From NCBI GenBank assembly GCA_020849175.1, contig JADLGR010000059.1, positions 1 to 36,763 of the forward strand: a stretch of DNA of 36,763 bases, written 5' to 3'. Source of the DNA: Deltaproteobacteria bacterium (lineage in GTDB: Bacteria; Myxococcota_A; UBA9160). The notes beneath the pieces are model-generated. The model was not told where the DNA came from. It made no database searches and saw only the letters and a list, made by a program, of their open reading frames with translations. The number at the start of each line of letters is the position of its first letter. Positions within the stretch are counted from its first letter, which is position 1. The translations under genes were made by a program, and so were the position numbers. Shown in pieces: positions 8,789-18,439 of the stretch.

Positions 8789-10125
8789 CGGCCGCCAACG
8801 CAGCCGCGACCGTTCGCCGCCGATCGTTCACGCTGCTCGGATGGGCTCTGCTCGTCGTCTCGATCGCCTACGCGATCGTGATCCACAATGGTGTCGGCGC
8901 ATCGGGCCGAGGCCCGATCACGCACTGGTGGCAGCCGCGCGGCCTGTTCTTCACGTGGGAGTCGTTCGATTCCCTGCTGGCGAATCCCACGCTCGCGACG
9001 ATCGTCCTCGCGATACCCGCCTTCGTGCTCGTGATCGCGATCGCTGCGACGACGCGGTCGGCCGTCGCGACGATGCTCGGGCTCGCTGCGGCGGGTCTCG
9101 TGGTCCTGTGCTGCTTCTACGGCCTCGGCGATGGGCGTCGCGCGGTGTGGGGCTTCTTCGGATGGCGGGGATCGAGCGTCATGGCGCTGTTCTCGCTCGC
9201 GCTGGCGGCGGCGCTCATGGCGCCGTTCTTCGCGCGGCGCTGGCTCGCGCACGGCTGGCCGGCGCGCGTTCTTCTCTATGCCCCCGTCGCCTTCGTCGTG
9301 ATGCTCACGATCCGCGACGTCACCGGCACCGACCCTTCACTTCCCTTCGCGATCTCGCCCTGGCCGGTCGTCTCGATGTTCGGCATCGAGATCGGCGACG
9401 CCGGCGTAGCCGCGCTGCTCGCGATGCTCGGCCTCGACCTGGCGGCGGCCGGACTGATCGGGCAGCGACGGATCATGGGCGGCCTCGTCTGCGGTCTGCT
9501 CTCGGTCCTGATCCCGATCGGGATCTTCGGATTCGGACTTGGTCTCGGGGTCGGCCTGCTGGCGCTCGTCGTGGCGAGCGCCGCCATGGCGCTCTGGCTC
9601 GCGCGCGACGACACTGCCGGAGACGGCGGAGCGTCGCCCCTTCTTCCGGCTGCACGCTCGGTGACCCTCGGTGCTGCGCTCGTCGCGGTGCCGATCCTCG
9701 GCGGCCAGCTTCTCGTCTCGTACGACTACGAGACCACGCGCAACCGGCAGGCAAAGCAGATCATCGACGCCCTCGATGCGTACCATGCGCGGGAGTCGGC
9801 CTATCCCGATTCGCTCGCCGACCTCGTCGCGTCGAAGGACCTGCCGGCGATCCCCGACCCTCGAGTCGGCTTCGGCTTCTTCGAAGCGCCGCGCTTCACG
9901 TACCAGAGCTTCGGCACCAACTACATGCTCGAGTTCTCCGCGCCGCGGTGGGTGCAGTGCGCCTACAGCCCACCGTATCCCGACGAAGGCGGAGGTTCTC
10001 TCGGTGCAATCGGCAACGACGCACCGGCAGGGCCCTTCGAAGCTCGTGCTGCCGAGACCGCGACGTCCGAGCCTGGCGAGCCGGGAAGCTGGTCGTGCCC
10101 GCAGAAGCCGCCGGAGCTCTGGTAG
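8785..10125 (+). CDS. Polytopic membrane protein with C-terminal pseudopilin/type II secretion GspG-like periplasmic segment
   Basis: GTG start overlapping the upstream TGA; multiple TM stretches; C-terminal TM followed by YDYETTRNRQAKQIIDALDAYHARESAYPDSLADLVASKDLPAIPDPRVG. Confidence 0.7.
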   Translation: MTAANAAATVRRRSFTLLGWALLVVSIAYAIVIHNGVGASGRGPITHWWQPRGLFFTWESFDSLLANPTLATIVLAIPAFVLVIAIAATTRSAVATMLGLAAAGLVVLCCFYGLGDGRRAVWGFFGWRGSSVMALFSLALAAALMAPFFARRWLAHGWPARVLLYAPVAFVVMLTIRDVTGTDPSLPFAISPWPVVSMFGIEIGDAGVAALLAMLGLDLAAAGLIGQRRIMGGLVCGLLSVLIPIGIFGFGLGLGVGLLALVVASAAMALWLARDDTAGDGGASPLLPAARSVTLGAALVAVPILGGQLLVSYDYETTRNRQAKQIIDALDAYHARESAYPDSLADLVASKDLPAIPDPRVGFGFFEAPRFTYQSFGTNYMLEFSAPRWVQCAYSPPYPDEGGGSLGAIGNDAPAGPFEARAAETATSEPGEPGSWSCPQKPPELW

Positions 10126-10127
10126 GA

Positions 10128-11450
10128 ATGGAGTCGATCTCGGCACGCGAGCGCGTGTATCGCGCGCGTCGCATCGGGACGACCTTCGGCCGCGTCTATC
10201 TCGGAATCAAGGCGAACCAGCTCGTGCAGGCGCGGTGGCATCCCGCCGACATGCGAGAGCGCTGGTCGCGCTTCAACCGGCGCAGCGCCGAGTCGATCTA
10301 CGACGCGGCCGTCGAGCTGCGCGGCCTCGTCCTCAAAGGCTGCCAGTTCCTCGGCTCGCGCAGCGACGTGTTGCCCCGGGAGTACGTCGAGGTGCTCTCG
10401 AAGCTCCAGGACCGCGTACCGCCGAAGCCCTTCTCGGTGGTGCGCCGGACGGTCGAGCGCGAGCTCCGCCGGCCGATCGAGGACGTGTTCGAGGAGTTCT
10501 CGGTCTCGCCCATCGCGTCGGCGTCGCTGGCACAGGTGCACGCCGCGCGCCTGCGAGGCGGTGAGCGCGTGGCGGTGAAGGTGCAGTACCCGGAGGTCGC
10601 GGCGCTCGTGCGCAGCGACCTCGCGAACCTGCGGCTCCTGTTCCGCGCGATCGACGTGATCGAACGAAAGATCGACCTCATGCCGCTCATCGACGAGCTG
10701 GGAACGCACGTTCCACGCGAGCTCGACTTCGTGAGCGAAGCCGACAACGCGGAGCGCTCAGCGAAGCAGCTCTCGCAGCGCACCGACGTACGGATTCCAC
10801 GCATCCATCGCGAGTGGACGACGCGCCGCGTCCTCGTGATGGAGTTCGTCGATGGCATCAAGATCACCGACGTCGCTGCGCTGCGCGCGGCCGGTATCGA
10901 CGTGCAGCGCGTGGTGCAGACGCTGATCGAGGTCTACTGCGAGCAGGTGCTCGTCCACGGCTTCTTCCACGCCGACCCGCACCCCGGGAACCTCCTCGTC
11001 GAGCCCGGAACCGCGCGACTCGTGATGCTCGACTTCGGACTCGCGAAGGAGCTTCCGCCGGGATTCCGCGAGGCGGTGGTTCGCGTCGCCGCCGCGCTGC
11101 TGAAGGACGATGCCGACGGGCTCGCCGCCGCGCTCTTCGACATGGGCTTCGAGACGCGGACGGGCGCACGGGGTGCGCTCGCGCCAGCCGCCCGGTTCTT
11201 CCTCGACTTCGCGGCACGCTTTCGCGAGCAGCCATTCGTGAACCCCCGAATGTTCGAGCAGCTCGGCGAAGAGATGCCAGAGATGATCCGTGAGAACCCG
11301 ATCGTCCGGGTTCCGAGCCACATCGTCCTCATCGGCCGCGTCCTCGGCCTGCTCTCCGGCGTGAGTCGCTCACTCGGCTCGCGCGCCGATCTGCTGCGAA
11401 CGCTCCTGCCCTATGCGCTCGGCCAGCGGGGTGCGGCCCCGCCGGCCTGA
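10128..11450 (+). CDS. ABC1/UbiB (AarF)-family atypical kinase
   Basis: SPIASASLAQVHAARLRGGERVAVKVQYPEV, HGFFHADPHPGNLLVE, VMLDFGLAKEL. Confidence 0.92.
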   Translation: MESISARERVYRARRIGTTFGRVYLGIKANQLVQARWHPADMRERWSRFNRRSAESIYDAAVELRGLVLKGCQFLGSRSDVLPREYVEVLSKLQDRVPPKPFSVVRRTVERELRRPIEDVFEEFSVSPIASASLAQVHAARLRGGERVAVKVQYPEVAALVRSDLANLRLLFRAIDVIERKIDLMPLIDELGTHVPRELDFVSEADNAERSAKQLSQRTDVRIPRIHREWTTRRVLVMEFVDGIKITDVAALRAAGIDVQRVVQTLIEVYCEQVLVHGFFHADPHPGNLLVEPGTARLVMLDFGLAKELPPGFREAVVRVAAALLKDDADGLAAALFDMGFETRTGARGALAPAARFFLDFAARFREQPFVNPRMFEQLGEEMPEMIRENPIVRVPSHIVLIGRVLGLLSGVSRSLGSRADLLRTLLPYALGQRGAAPPA

Positions 11451-12418
11451 TGCTGCGCCTTGGCCTCGCACTCGGCGGTGCGTCCGATGCCGTGGGATGG
11501 CGCCGGCTTCTCGCGCGCGCCGAGCACGCGGAGCGTCTCGGCCTGCACTCGGTGTGGGTGCCGGAGATGCACTTTCGCCCCGGAGCGATGTCCTCGCCGC
11601 TCCTCGCACTCTCGGCCATTGCGGCGCGGACGCGCCGGCTCCGGCTCGGAACGACGTCGCTCTTGCTCCCGATCCACCATCCGCTGCGGATCGCCGAAGA
11701 GGTGGCGGCGCTCGACGCGCTCTCCTGCGGCCGCGTCGAGCTCGGCCTCGGTCGCGGCTTCGCACCGGCCGTGCTCGAGACGTTCGGCGTCGAGGCCCGC
11801 GAGAAGCGCGACCGCTTCGACGATGCGCTGGCCGCGATCCTCGACGCCTGGGAGGCTGCCGAGCGTGCGACGCCCGGCGCGCGTCCGGCGCTTCGGCCCG
11901 TGCAGCGCCCGCATCCACCGCTGCTCGTCGCTGCCTTCGGCCGCAAGGGGCTGGTCCAGGCGGCGCGACACGGCCTTCCCTATCTCGCGTCACCGATCGA
12001 AACGCTCGACGCGCTCGCCGAGAACTTCTCGCTGCATCGCGCTGCGCTCCCGGCACACGTCGACCCCGCGCGGCTGCCCGTCCCCATCATGCGGACCGTC
12101 TTCGTCGCGCGCGACGACGCCCGGGCACGCTCCGTACGCGCCAGCCTCGCCCACGAGAGTGCCCGGATCCCGCGCGGCCTGCCTCCAGTGCTCGCCCGCG
12201 CCGCCGCCGAGGACGTCTCGGAACGCTCGCTGATCGGCACGGCGCCCGCGGTGCTCGATCTGATCGCGCGCTACCGCGAACGGCTCGGCATGGACCTGCT
12301 GATCGTTCGGTCCGATCCGGCGGGCGTCTTGCCCGAGGAGGCGCAAGAATCGCTCGAGCGTCTCACGGACGAAATCCTTCCGGCCCTGGCCTCGCGCGCG
12401 AGCGGAGCGCCGCTGTAG
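11450..12418 (+). CDS. LLM-class flavin-dependent oxidoreductase (luciferase-like)
   Basis: MLRLGLALGGASD..HSVWVPEMHF.., LRLGTTSLLLPIHHPLRIAEEVAALDALSCGRVELGLGRG. Confidence 0.9.
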   Translation: MLRLGLALGGASDAVGWRRLLARAEHAERLGLHSVWVPEMHFRPGAMSSPLLALSAIAARTRRLRLGTTSLLLPIHHPLRIAEEVAALDALSCGRVELGLGRGFAPAVLETFGVEAREKRDRFDDALAAILDAWEAAERATPGARPALRPVQRPHPPLLVAAFGRKGLVQAARHGLPYLASPIETLDALAENFSLHRAALPAHVDPARLPVPIMRTVFVARDDARARSVRASLAHESARIPRGLPPVLARAAAEDVSERSLIGTAPAVLDLIARYRERLGMDLLIVRSDPAGVLPEEAQESLERLTDEILPALASRASGAPL

Positions 12419-12444
12419 GCTCTCGGGGCACGCCGGAGTCCACC

Positions 12445-12681
12445 ATGGTGAAGCTACGCATCGACTTCGAGTTCCCGTCGCGCCTGTGGTGGGAGAGCGG
12501 CGGCCAGGACCTCTGGGACGGAATCGCCGAAGGCTTCGACGGCAGCTCCGTCGTCGTCGACGAGAGCGTCGCCGAGTCGTGGATCGCCGAGGCCGAGCAG
12601 ATCCCCGGGTGGGACGATGGCCACGAGTACGCACCGCACCCTGTACTGATGGCGCCGCTCGAAGAAGAAGACGAGCTCTAG
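12445..12681 (+). CDS. Small acidic hypothetical protein (78 aa)
   Basis: MVKLRIDFEFPSRLWWESGGQDLWDGIAEGFDGSSVVVDESVAESWIAEAEQIPGWDDGHEYAPHPVLMAPLEEEDEL, in frame within ORF 11413..12681. Confidence 0.6.
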   Translation: MVKLRIDFEFPSRLWWESGGQDLWDGIAEGFDGSSVVVDESVAESWIAEAEQIPGWDDGHEYAPHPVLMAPLEEEDEL

Positions 12682-12703
12682 CCGGCTGAACGCCGCCCTG
12701 GGT

Positions 12704-12877
12704 CTACGCTTCGCCCTCGCGCGTGAAGATCACGAATGCCATACCGGGCCGCTTCGACGATTCACGCATCGCGAACTGGATGCCGTCGAGGTGCCAGCCC
12801 TTCTCAGTCCACTCGTTGAGGACGCGCTCGAGCTCTTCTTCGGTCACGGTGTTCGTCTCGACCACCTTGTACTGCAT
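12704..12877 (-). CDS. DUF4177-like small protein (57 aa), below the ORF-track cutoff
   Basis: Manual translation: MQYKVVETNTVTEEELERVLNEWTEKGWHLDGIQFAMRESSKRPGMAFVIFTREGEA; 7 nt after the hemB stop, same strand. Confidence 0.75.
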   Translation of the reverse strand: MQYKVVETNTVTEEELERVLNEWTEKGWHLDGIQFAMRESSKRPGMAFVIFTREGEA

Positions 12878-12884
12878 CGCGCGC

Positions 12885-13859
12885 TCAGCCTCGCATCCGC
12901 GCCGCGACGTCCTTCGCGGCGTACGTGAGAATCAGGTCGGCCCCCGCCCGCTTGATCGAGAGGAGCGCCTCGTCCATTGCACGCGGGCCGTCGATCCAGC
13001 CGCGCTCGGCGGCCGCATGGATCATCGCGTACTCGCCCGACACCTGATACGCGGCGATCGGCACGTCGAACTCGCGCCTCGCGTCGGCGAGCACGTCGAG
13101 ACACAGGAGCGCCGGCTTGACCATCAGCAGATCGGCGCCCTCGGCGAGGTCGAGGCGCATCTCGCGCAGCGCTTCGCGCCGGTTCGACGGATCCATCTGG
13201 TAGGCGCGGCGGTCACCGAAGGCGGGTGCGCTCTCGGCTGCGTCGCGGAAGGGCCCGTAGTACGCGCTCGCGTACTTGGCAGCGTACGCGAGGATGGGCA
13301 CCTGCTCGAAGCCGCTCGTGTCGAGAGTGCGGCGGATCGCTCCCACGCGGCCGTCCATCATGTCGGACGGAGCCACGACGTCGGCTCCGGCGCGCGCGTG
13401 CGAGAGCGCCGCGGCAGCGATGCGTTCGAGCGATGCATCGTTCACGACTTCACCGTTCTCGACGATTCCGCAATGTCCGTGATCCGTGTACTCACACAGA
13501 CACACGTCGGTGATGACACACAGCTCGGGCGCAGCCTGCTTCACGGCCGCCACGGCGCGCTGAACGACTCCGCCCGGGTCGTCCGCGCCGGAGCCGCGCG
13601 CGTCCTTCACGGCCGGGATTCCGAACAGGAGGACCGCGGGAATCCCGAGATCGGCAACGAGCTTCGCCTCCGACGCGAGCGCGTCGACGCTGAAGCGAAA
13701 CACGCCGGGCATCGAGGCCACCGCCTCGTGAATCCCGCGCCCTTCGACGACGAAGAGCGGCAGAGCGAGGTCGTCTCGCGCGACCCGCGTCTCGGACACC
13801 ATTCGCCGAAGCGTCTCGGTCCGCCGTAGCCGGCGCGGTCGCACCGCCGGAAAGCTCAT
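12885..13859 (-). CDS. hemB: Delta-aminolevulinic acid dehydratase (porphobilinogen synthase), zinc-cysteine type
   Basis: [55 protein letters not shown]. Confidence 0.95.
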   Translation of the reverse strand: MSFPAVRPRRLRRTETLRRMVSETRVARDDLALPLFVVEGRGIHEAVASMPGVFRFSVDALASEAKLVADLGIPAVLLFGIPAVKDARGSGADDPGGVVQRAVAAVKQAAPELCVITDVCLCEYTDHGHCGIVENGEVVNDASLERIAAAALSHARAGADVVAPSDMMDGRVGAIRRTLDTSGFEQVPILAYAAKYASAYYGPFRDAAESAPAFGDRRAYQMDPSNRREALREMRLDLAEGADLLMVKPALLCLDVLADARREFDVPIAAYQVSGEYAMIHAAAERGWIDGPRAMDEALLSIKRAGADLILTYAAKDVAARMRG

Positions 13860-15409
13860 GCCTGTCCTCCTGTGCGCCCTTCGTGGCCAGCGAAGTGAGC
13901 GGCCAGCGCTTCGACGAGCGTCGCACCGCCCGCGCGCGGCGCCACCACCTGCGGCGCGAGACCGGCCTCGCGCAGCGCCCCTGCCGTCACGGGCCCGATC
14001 GCCGCGATCACGGCGCGCGTGGCCGCCGCTCGCGCGGCTGCGTCGAGCTGCTCGCAGAAGTGCCGCACGGTCGATGGGCTCGTGAACGTGATCACGTCGA
14101 GACGGCCCGCGGCCAGCTCCGCGCGCAGCCAGTCGGTGTCCACCGGCGCCGGGGCGGGCCTGTAGAGGTCGACGACGTCGACCCGTGCGCCGCGCGCGCG
14201 CAGCCCCTCGGGAAGCACGTCGCGTGCGGACGCCGAACGCGGCAGCAGGAAGCTGCGTCCGGCGGGCGGGAGCCAGGCATCGAGCGCTTCGAGCAGACCC
14301 TCGGCATCGAAGCGCTCGAACGGAACGACGTGGACGGCGAGTCCGGCGGCGGTGGCCGCCTCGGCGGTCGCCGGCCCGACGCACGCGATGCGAATGCCCT
14401 CGCGCGCGAGGACCGTTCCGCGCGCCGCCGCTCGCGCGACGAAGAGACGAACGGCGTTGGCGCTCGTGAAGATCAGTACGTCGTACGCGGCGAGGTCCCC
14501 GAGCGCGCGGTCGAGATCGCGCGTGTCCTCACAGGGAACGATACGAAGCAGCGGAAGCGCGACGGGCTCGGCGCCGGCTCCGCGCAGCGCCTCCATGAGC
14601 GCGCCGGCCTGATCCTCGGACCGCGTCACGAGAACGCGAAGGCCAAAGAGCGGACGCCGCTCGTACCACGCGAGACTGGCGCGCAGACGAACGACGTCGC
14701 CGACGATGACCGTCACCGGCGCCGCGATCCCCTCCTGCCGAACGCGTGCCGCCAGCTCACCGAGCGGCGCCACGATGACGCGCTGGCGCGGAGTCGTTGC
14801 GTCTGCGATGGCAGCCGCGGGCGTCGTGGGTGCGCGGCCGCTGGCGACCAGCTCGGACGCAACGGCGCCCAGGTTCTTGAGACCCATCAGGATCACGAGC
14901 GTATCGGCGCTCTGCGCCAGCTCCTTCCAGTGCGTCCGCGCTGCCGGATTCGCCGGATCCTCGTGACCCGTCGTCACGGCGAACGAGGTCGCGTGGCGCC
15001 GATCGGTGACGGGGATGCCGGCATAGGCCGCTGCCGCGATCGCCGCGCTCACGCCCGGGACCACCTCGAATGCGACCCCCGCCGCGGCGCACGCGCTCGC
15101 CTCTTCGCCACCGCGACCGAAGACGAACGGGTCGCCGCCCTTGAGCCGAACGACGGTCTTGCCGTCGAGGGCGAGGCGGACGATCAGCGCAGTCGTCTCC
15201 TCGAACGAGCGGCCGGCCGCCTCGTGCCCGCGTCGTCCCGCGGCGATTCGCTCGGCGCCGGCCGGCGCGAGCGCGAGTAGCTCCGGCGCCGCGAGCGCGT
15301 CGTAGACGACGGCGTCGGCCGACCGAAGGGCCTGCGCGCCCCGCAGCGTCAGAAGACCCGGGTCGCCGGGTCCGGCACCGACCAGCAGCACGCGCCCGCA
15401 CGGCTTCAT
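13856..15409 (-). CDS. Fusion: uroporphyrinogen-III C-methyltransferase (CobA/SUMT) plus uroporphyrinogen-III synthase (HemD)
   Basis: N-terminus [40 protein letters not shown]...[18 protein letters not shown]-terminus [32 protein letters not shown]...[12 protein letters not shown]. Confidence 0.93.
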   Translation of the reverse strand: MKPCGRVLLVGAGPGDPGLLTLRGAQALRSADAVVYDALAAPELLALAPAGAERIAAGRRGHEAAGRSFEETTALIVRLALDGKTVVRLKGGDPFVFGRGGEEASACAAAGVAFEVVPGVSAAIAAAAYAGIPVTDRRHATSFAVTTGHEDPANPAARTHWKELAQSADTLVILMGLKNLGAVASELVASGRAPTTPAAAIADATTPRQRVIVAPLGELAARVRQEGIAAPVTVIVGDVVRLRASLAWYERRPLFGLRVLVTRSEDQAGALMEALRGAGAEPVALPLLRIVPCEDTRDLDRALGDLAAYDVLIFTSANAVRLFVARAAARGTVLAREGIRIACVGPATAEAATAAGLAVHVVPFERFDAEGLLEALDAWLPPAGRSFLLPRSASARDVLPEGLRARGARVDVVDLYRPAPAPVDTDWLRAELAAGRLDVITFTSPSTVRHFCEQLDAAARAAATRAVIAAIGPVTAGALREAGLAPQVVAPRAGGATLVEALAAHFAGHEGRTGGQA

Positions 15410-16359
15410 GCGTCGCGCGCCGCGCGCCCGGCCGTCGCCTTTGCCCGCAGCGCTTCGAGAATGGCCGCGCCCCCGGCAGCCAGCACCCGCTCGGCCGCAC
15501 GCTCGCCGGCTTGCGCGGGGGCGACGGCCGGCGCCTCGGCCTGTGCCCGCGCGAGCGCGCTTCCGTCCTCGAGCGCGAGCAGGCCACGCAGCCGAACGCG
15601 GTCCGCGGCGACCCGCTCGGCAAAGCCCGCGAGCGGAACGTTGCAGTCCCCCTCGAGCCGCACGAGAAACGCGCGCTCCGCCGCGAGCGTCGCAGCAGCA
15701 CTCGCGTCCTCGAGGGCAGCGAGATCGCACGCCAGCGACTCTCCGGCCCTCGCCTCGACAGCGAGCGTTCCCTGGCCAAGAGCGGGGAGCAGCGTCTGGA
15801 CGGCGATGCGCTCCGCGATGCGTTCGCCGAGGCCGAGGCGGTCGAGGCCGGCGCACGCGAGCACCACCGCGTCGAGCGCGTCGCTCTCGAGTCGCCGCAG
15901 CCGCGTCGGAACGTTTCCGCGCATCGGAACGATCGAGAGATCGGGACGCAGTGCGAGGATCTGCGCGGCGCGCCGCGCGCTTCCGGTCCCGATCCGCGCA
16001 CCCTTCGGCAGCGACGCGAGGCTCGCTCCCGGGCGGCGCGTCACGAGCGCGTCGCGTGGGTCGGCGCGCTCGGGAACGGCCGCCAGCACGAGGCCGGCCG
16101 CGAGCGACGCCGGAAGATCCTTTGCGCTGTGGACGGCCACGTCGGCTCGACCCTCGCGGAGCGCCTCTTCGATCTCCTTCACGAACAGGCCCTTGCCGCC
16201 CACCTCGGAGAGTCTGACGTGCTGGAGGCGGTCGCCGCTCGTCGTCACGATCACCAGCTCCGTTTGGACGCCGAGCACGGCCTCGATGCGCGCTGCCACC
16301 CATCGGGCCTGCGTGAGCGCCAGATCGCTACCGCGCGTTGCGACACGAACGAGCGTCAC
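15406..16359 (-). CDS. hemC: Hydroxymethylbilane synthase (porphobilinogen deaminase)
   Basis: VRVATRGSDLALTQARWVA, VHSAKDLPA, RIGTGSARRAAQI, LEGDCNVPLAGFA. Confidence 0.95.
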   Translation of the reverse strand: MTLVRVATRGSDLALTQARWVAARIEAVLGVQTELVIVTTSGDRLQHVRLSEVGGKGLFVKEIEEALREGRADVAVHSAKDLPASLAAGLVLAAVPERADPRDALVTRRPGASLASLPKGARIGTGSARRAAQILALRPDLSIVPMRGNVPTRLRRLESDALDAVVLACAGLDRLGLGERIAERIAVQTLLPALGQGTLAVEARAGESLACDLAALEDASAAATLAAERAFLVRLEGDCNVPLAGFAERVAADRVRLRGLLALEDGSALARAQAEAPAVAPAQAGERAAERVLAAGGAAILEALRAKATAGRAARDA

Positions 16360-17651
16360 TCGTCGTCGTCCGTGGGCCGATCGTCGAGCCCGAACAGTGC
16401 ACGAACGACCTCGAGCCGTGCGAAGCCTTCCTCGCGATCGGCCTGTCCGCGCAGACGCGACACGGGAGCGTGAAGCAGCTTGTTGACGATCGCGCGCGTG
16501 AGCGCGTCGACTCCGTCGCGCTGCGCCGGATCGAGACCGAGACGTCCGACGGCCTTCTCGACCTCGGCAGCGCGGATCTGTTCGGCGCGGCCCTTCAGGT
16601 CGCGGATCGTCGGCACCGCCCCGAGCGCCGCGAGCCAGCCGTCGAAGCGCTGCTGCTCCTCGAGAACGATCGCCTCGGCGCGAATCGTCTCGCGCCTTCG
16701 CTCCTCGGCGTTCGACGCCGCCGCTTCGGTGAGATCATCGAGATCGTAGAGATAGACGCCGTCGAGGTCGTTGACCGCAGGATCGACGTTGCGCGGCACG
16801 CCGATGTCGATCACGAACAGCGGAGTCGATCGCTCGCGCAGCGCGGTCCTCACGAGCGCCGCCGTGATCACCGGCGTGTCGCCGCCAATGCACGAGAGCA
16901 CCATGTCCGAGCGGGCGAGCAGCGCCGGGATCTCGTCGAGGCCGTGTGCGGTCGCGTCGAATCGCTCCGCCAGCTCCATCGCGTGCGCGCGCGTGCGATT
17001 CGCGACGCGAACCGCCGCAAGGCCGTCCTGATGGAGTGCCTCGAGCGCGATCTCGATCATCTCGCCGGCACCGACGAGGAGCACCGACTTCTGAGAGAGA
17101 TCCTCGAAGATCTGTCGCGCCAGACCGACCGCGACGCGGGCGACCGAGACGGGCCGCTGCGCGATCTTCGTCTCGCGGCGAACCCGCCTGGCCGTCGCGA
17201 AGGCGCAGTGGAACAGTCGCGTCAGGATCGCTCCGCACGCGCCGGCCTCCCGCGCCGCGTGATAGGCGTCCTTCATCTGCCCGAGAATCTGCGGCTCGCC
17301 CACCACCATCGAGTCGATCGACGATGCGACGCGCAGTACGTGCGTCATGGCACCCGCGTCGTGGAGCTCGTAGAGCATCTCCTCGAGGCGCCGTCCACCC
17401 GCCGAGGCGGGAAGGTCGTCGCCACCCAGCTCGTGCCGAAACACCGAGCGCAGTCGCAGCCGCGCGGCATCGAGCCGGCGGGTGAGCACGACCACCTCGA
17501 CACGGTTGCAGGTCGAAACGAGCACGGCCTCGTCGATCTCGTCCGTCGCGACGAGCTTCTGGAGCAACGGGCCGGGCTCGGCGACGGCGAAGCGTTCGCG
17601 CACCTCGAGCGGTGCGGTGCGGTGGCTGAGGCCCACCAGCAGGACCCTCAT
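16356..17651 (-). CDS. hemA: Glutamyl-tRNA reductase
   Basis: MRVLLVGLSHRTAPLEVRERFAV, LVSTCNRVEVV, VGEPQILGQMKDAYHAARE, VGAGEMIEIALEAL. Confidence 0.95.
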   Translation of the reverse strand: MRVLLVGLSHRTAPLEVRERFAVAEPGPLLQKLVATDEIDEAVLVSTCNRVEVVVLTRRLDAARLRLRSVFRHELGGDDLPASAGGRRLEEMLYELHDAGAMTHVLRVASSIDSMVVGEPQILGQMKDAYHAAREAGACGAILTRLFHCAFATARRVRRETKIAQRPVSVARVAVGLARQIFEDLSQKSVLLVGAGEMIEIALEALHQDGLAAVRVANRTRAHAMELAERFDATAHGLDEIPALLARSDMVLSCIGGDTPVITAALVRTALRERSTPLFVIDIGVPRNVDPAVNDLDGVYLYDLDDLTEAAASNAEERRRETIRAEAIVLEEQQRFDGWLAALGAVPTIRDLKGRAEQIRAAEVEKAVGRLGLDPAQRDGVDALTRAIVNKLLHAPVSRLRGQADREEGFARLEVVRALFGLDDRPTDDDE

Positions 17652-18439
17652 GCGAGAAGGCTCACGCCGATCACGGCGAAGAACAGAAAGGCGAAGCCAG
17701 CGATCGCCGCGACGGCCGCGCGACGCCCCCGTTGTCGGCCTGCGAACCGCGCGGTGACGAGCGCCGCGTAGACCATCCACGCGAGCACCGACCACGTCTC
17801 GTGCGCGGTTCCGGTCCAGATCCGATCGCTCTCGCTCTCGACCCACAGCACGCCGGTCACGACGCCGAGCGTGAGCAGGAGGAAGCCGGCCGTCAGGGCC
17901 ACACGGTTCACGCGGTCGAGCGCTTCGAGCGAGGGCCATCGGGGACGCACGCGCCGGTGGCGTTTGAGGCCCCGATCGACGACGAGGAACAGGCAGCCCG
18001 CGACGCCCGCGACGCCGAGCAGGGCGAGGCCGGTGCTCGCGAGCAGGATGTGCAGGTGCGGCCACGAGGAGGCGGCGCCCACGAGCGGCACGGCCTCGGA
18101 ATGTGGAAGACGAAGCGCTGCGAAGAACGTCCCGACGAACGACGCGGGCGCCACGAGGGCGACGAGGGCCGCGAGCCGCGCTCGGCGCAGGAGCACGAGG
18201 ACGAAGAGGACCGCGATCAGCGCCATGAGCGAGACGGCCGCCGGCAGATCGGTGAGAGGCGGCGGGCGCGGCGCGAGGTGGAGGCCGACGAAGGCGCCCG
18301 CGTGTGCCGCGGCGCCCGCGGCGAGCATCACGACGGCCGCTCGGAGGCTGCGCGCCGACTCGAGCGCGATGCCCATCCACGAGGCGAGTCCTGCGGCGAG
18401 GTACAGACCCGCCGCCACGAGCAGCAGCTCGGTGGTCAT
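17648..18439 (-). CDS. Cytochrome c assembly / CcsA-HemX-like membrane protein
   Basis: Polytopic; WPHLHILLASTGLALLGVAGVAGCLFLV...GVVTGVLWVESESDRIWTGTAHETWSVLAWMVYAALV; located directly upstream of hemA. Confidence 0.85.
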   Translation of the reverse strand: MTTELLLVAAGLYLAAGLASWMGIALESARSLRAAVVMLAAGAAAHAGAFVGLHLAPRPPPLTDLPAAVSLMALIAVLFVLVLLRRARLAALVALVAPASFVGTFFAALRLPHSEAVPLVGAASSWPHLHILLASTGLALLGVAGVAGCLFLVVDRGLKRHRRVRPRWPSLEALDRVNRVALTAGFLLLTLGVVTGVLWVESESDRIWTGTAHETWSVLAWMVYAALVTARFAGRQRGRRAAVAAIAGFAFLFFAVIGVSLLA

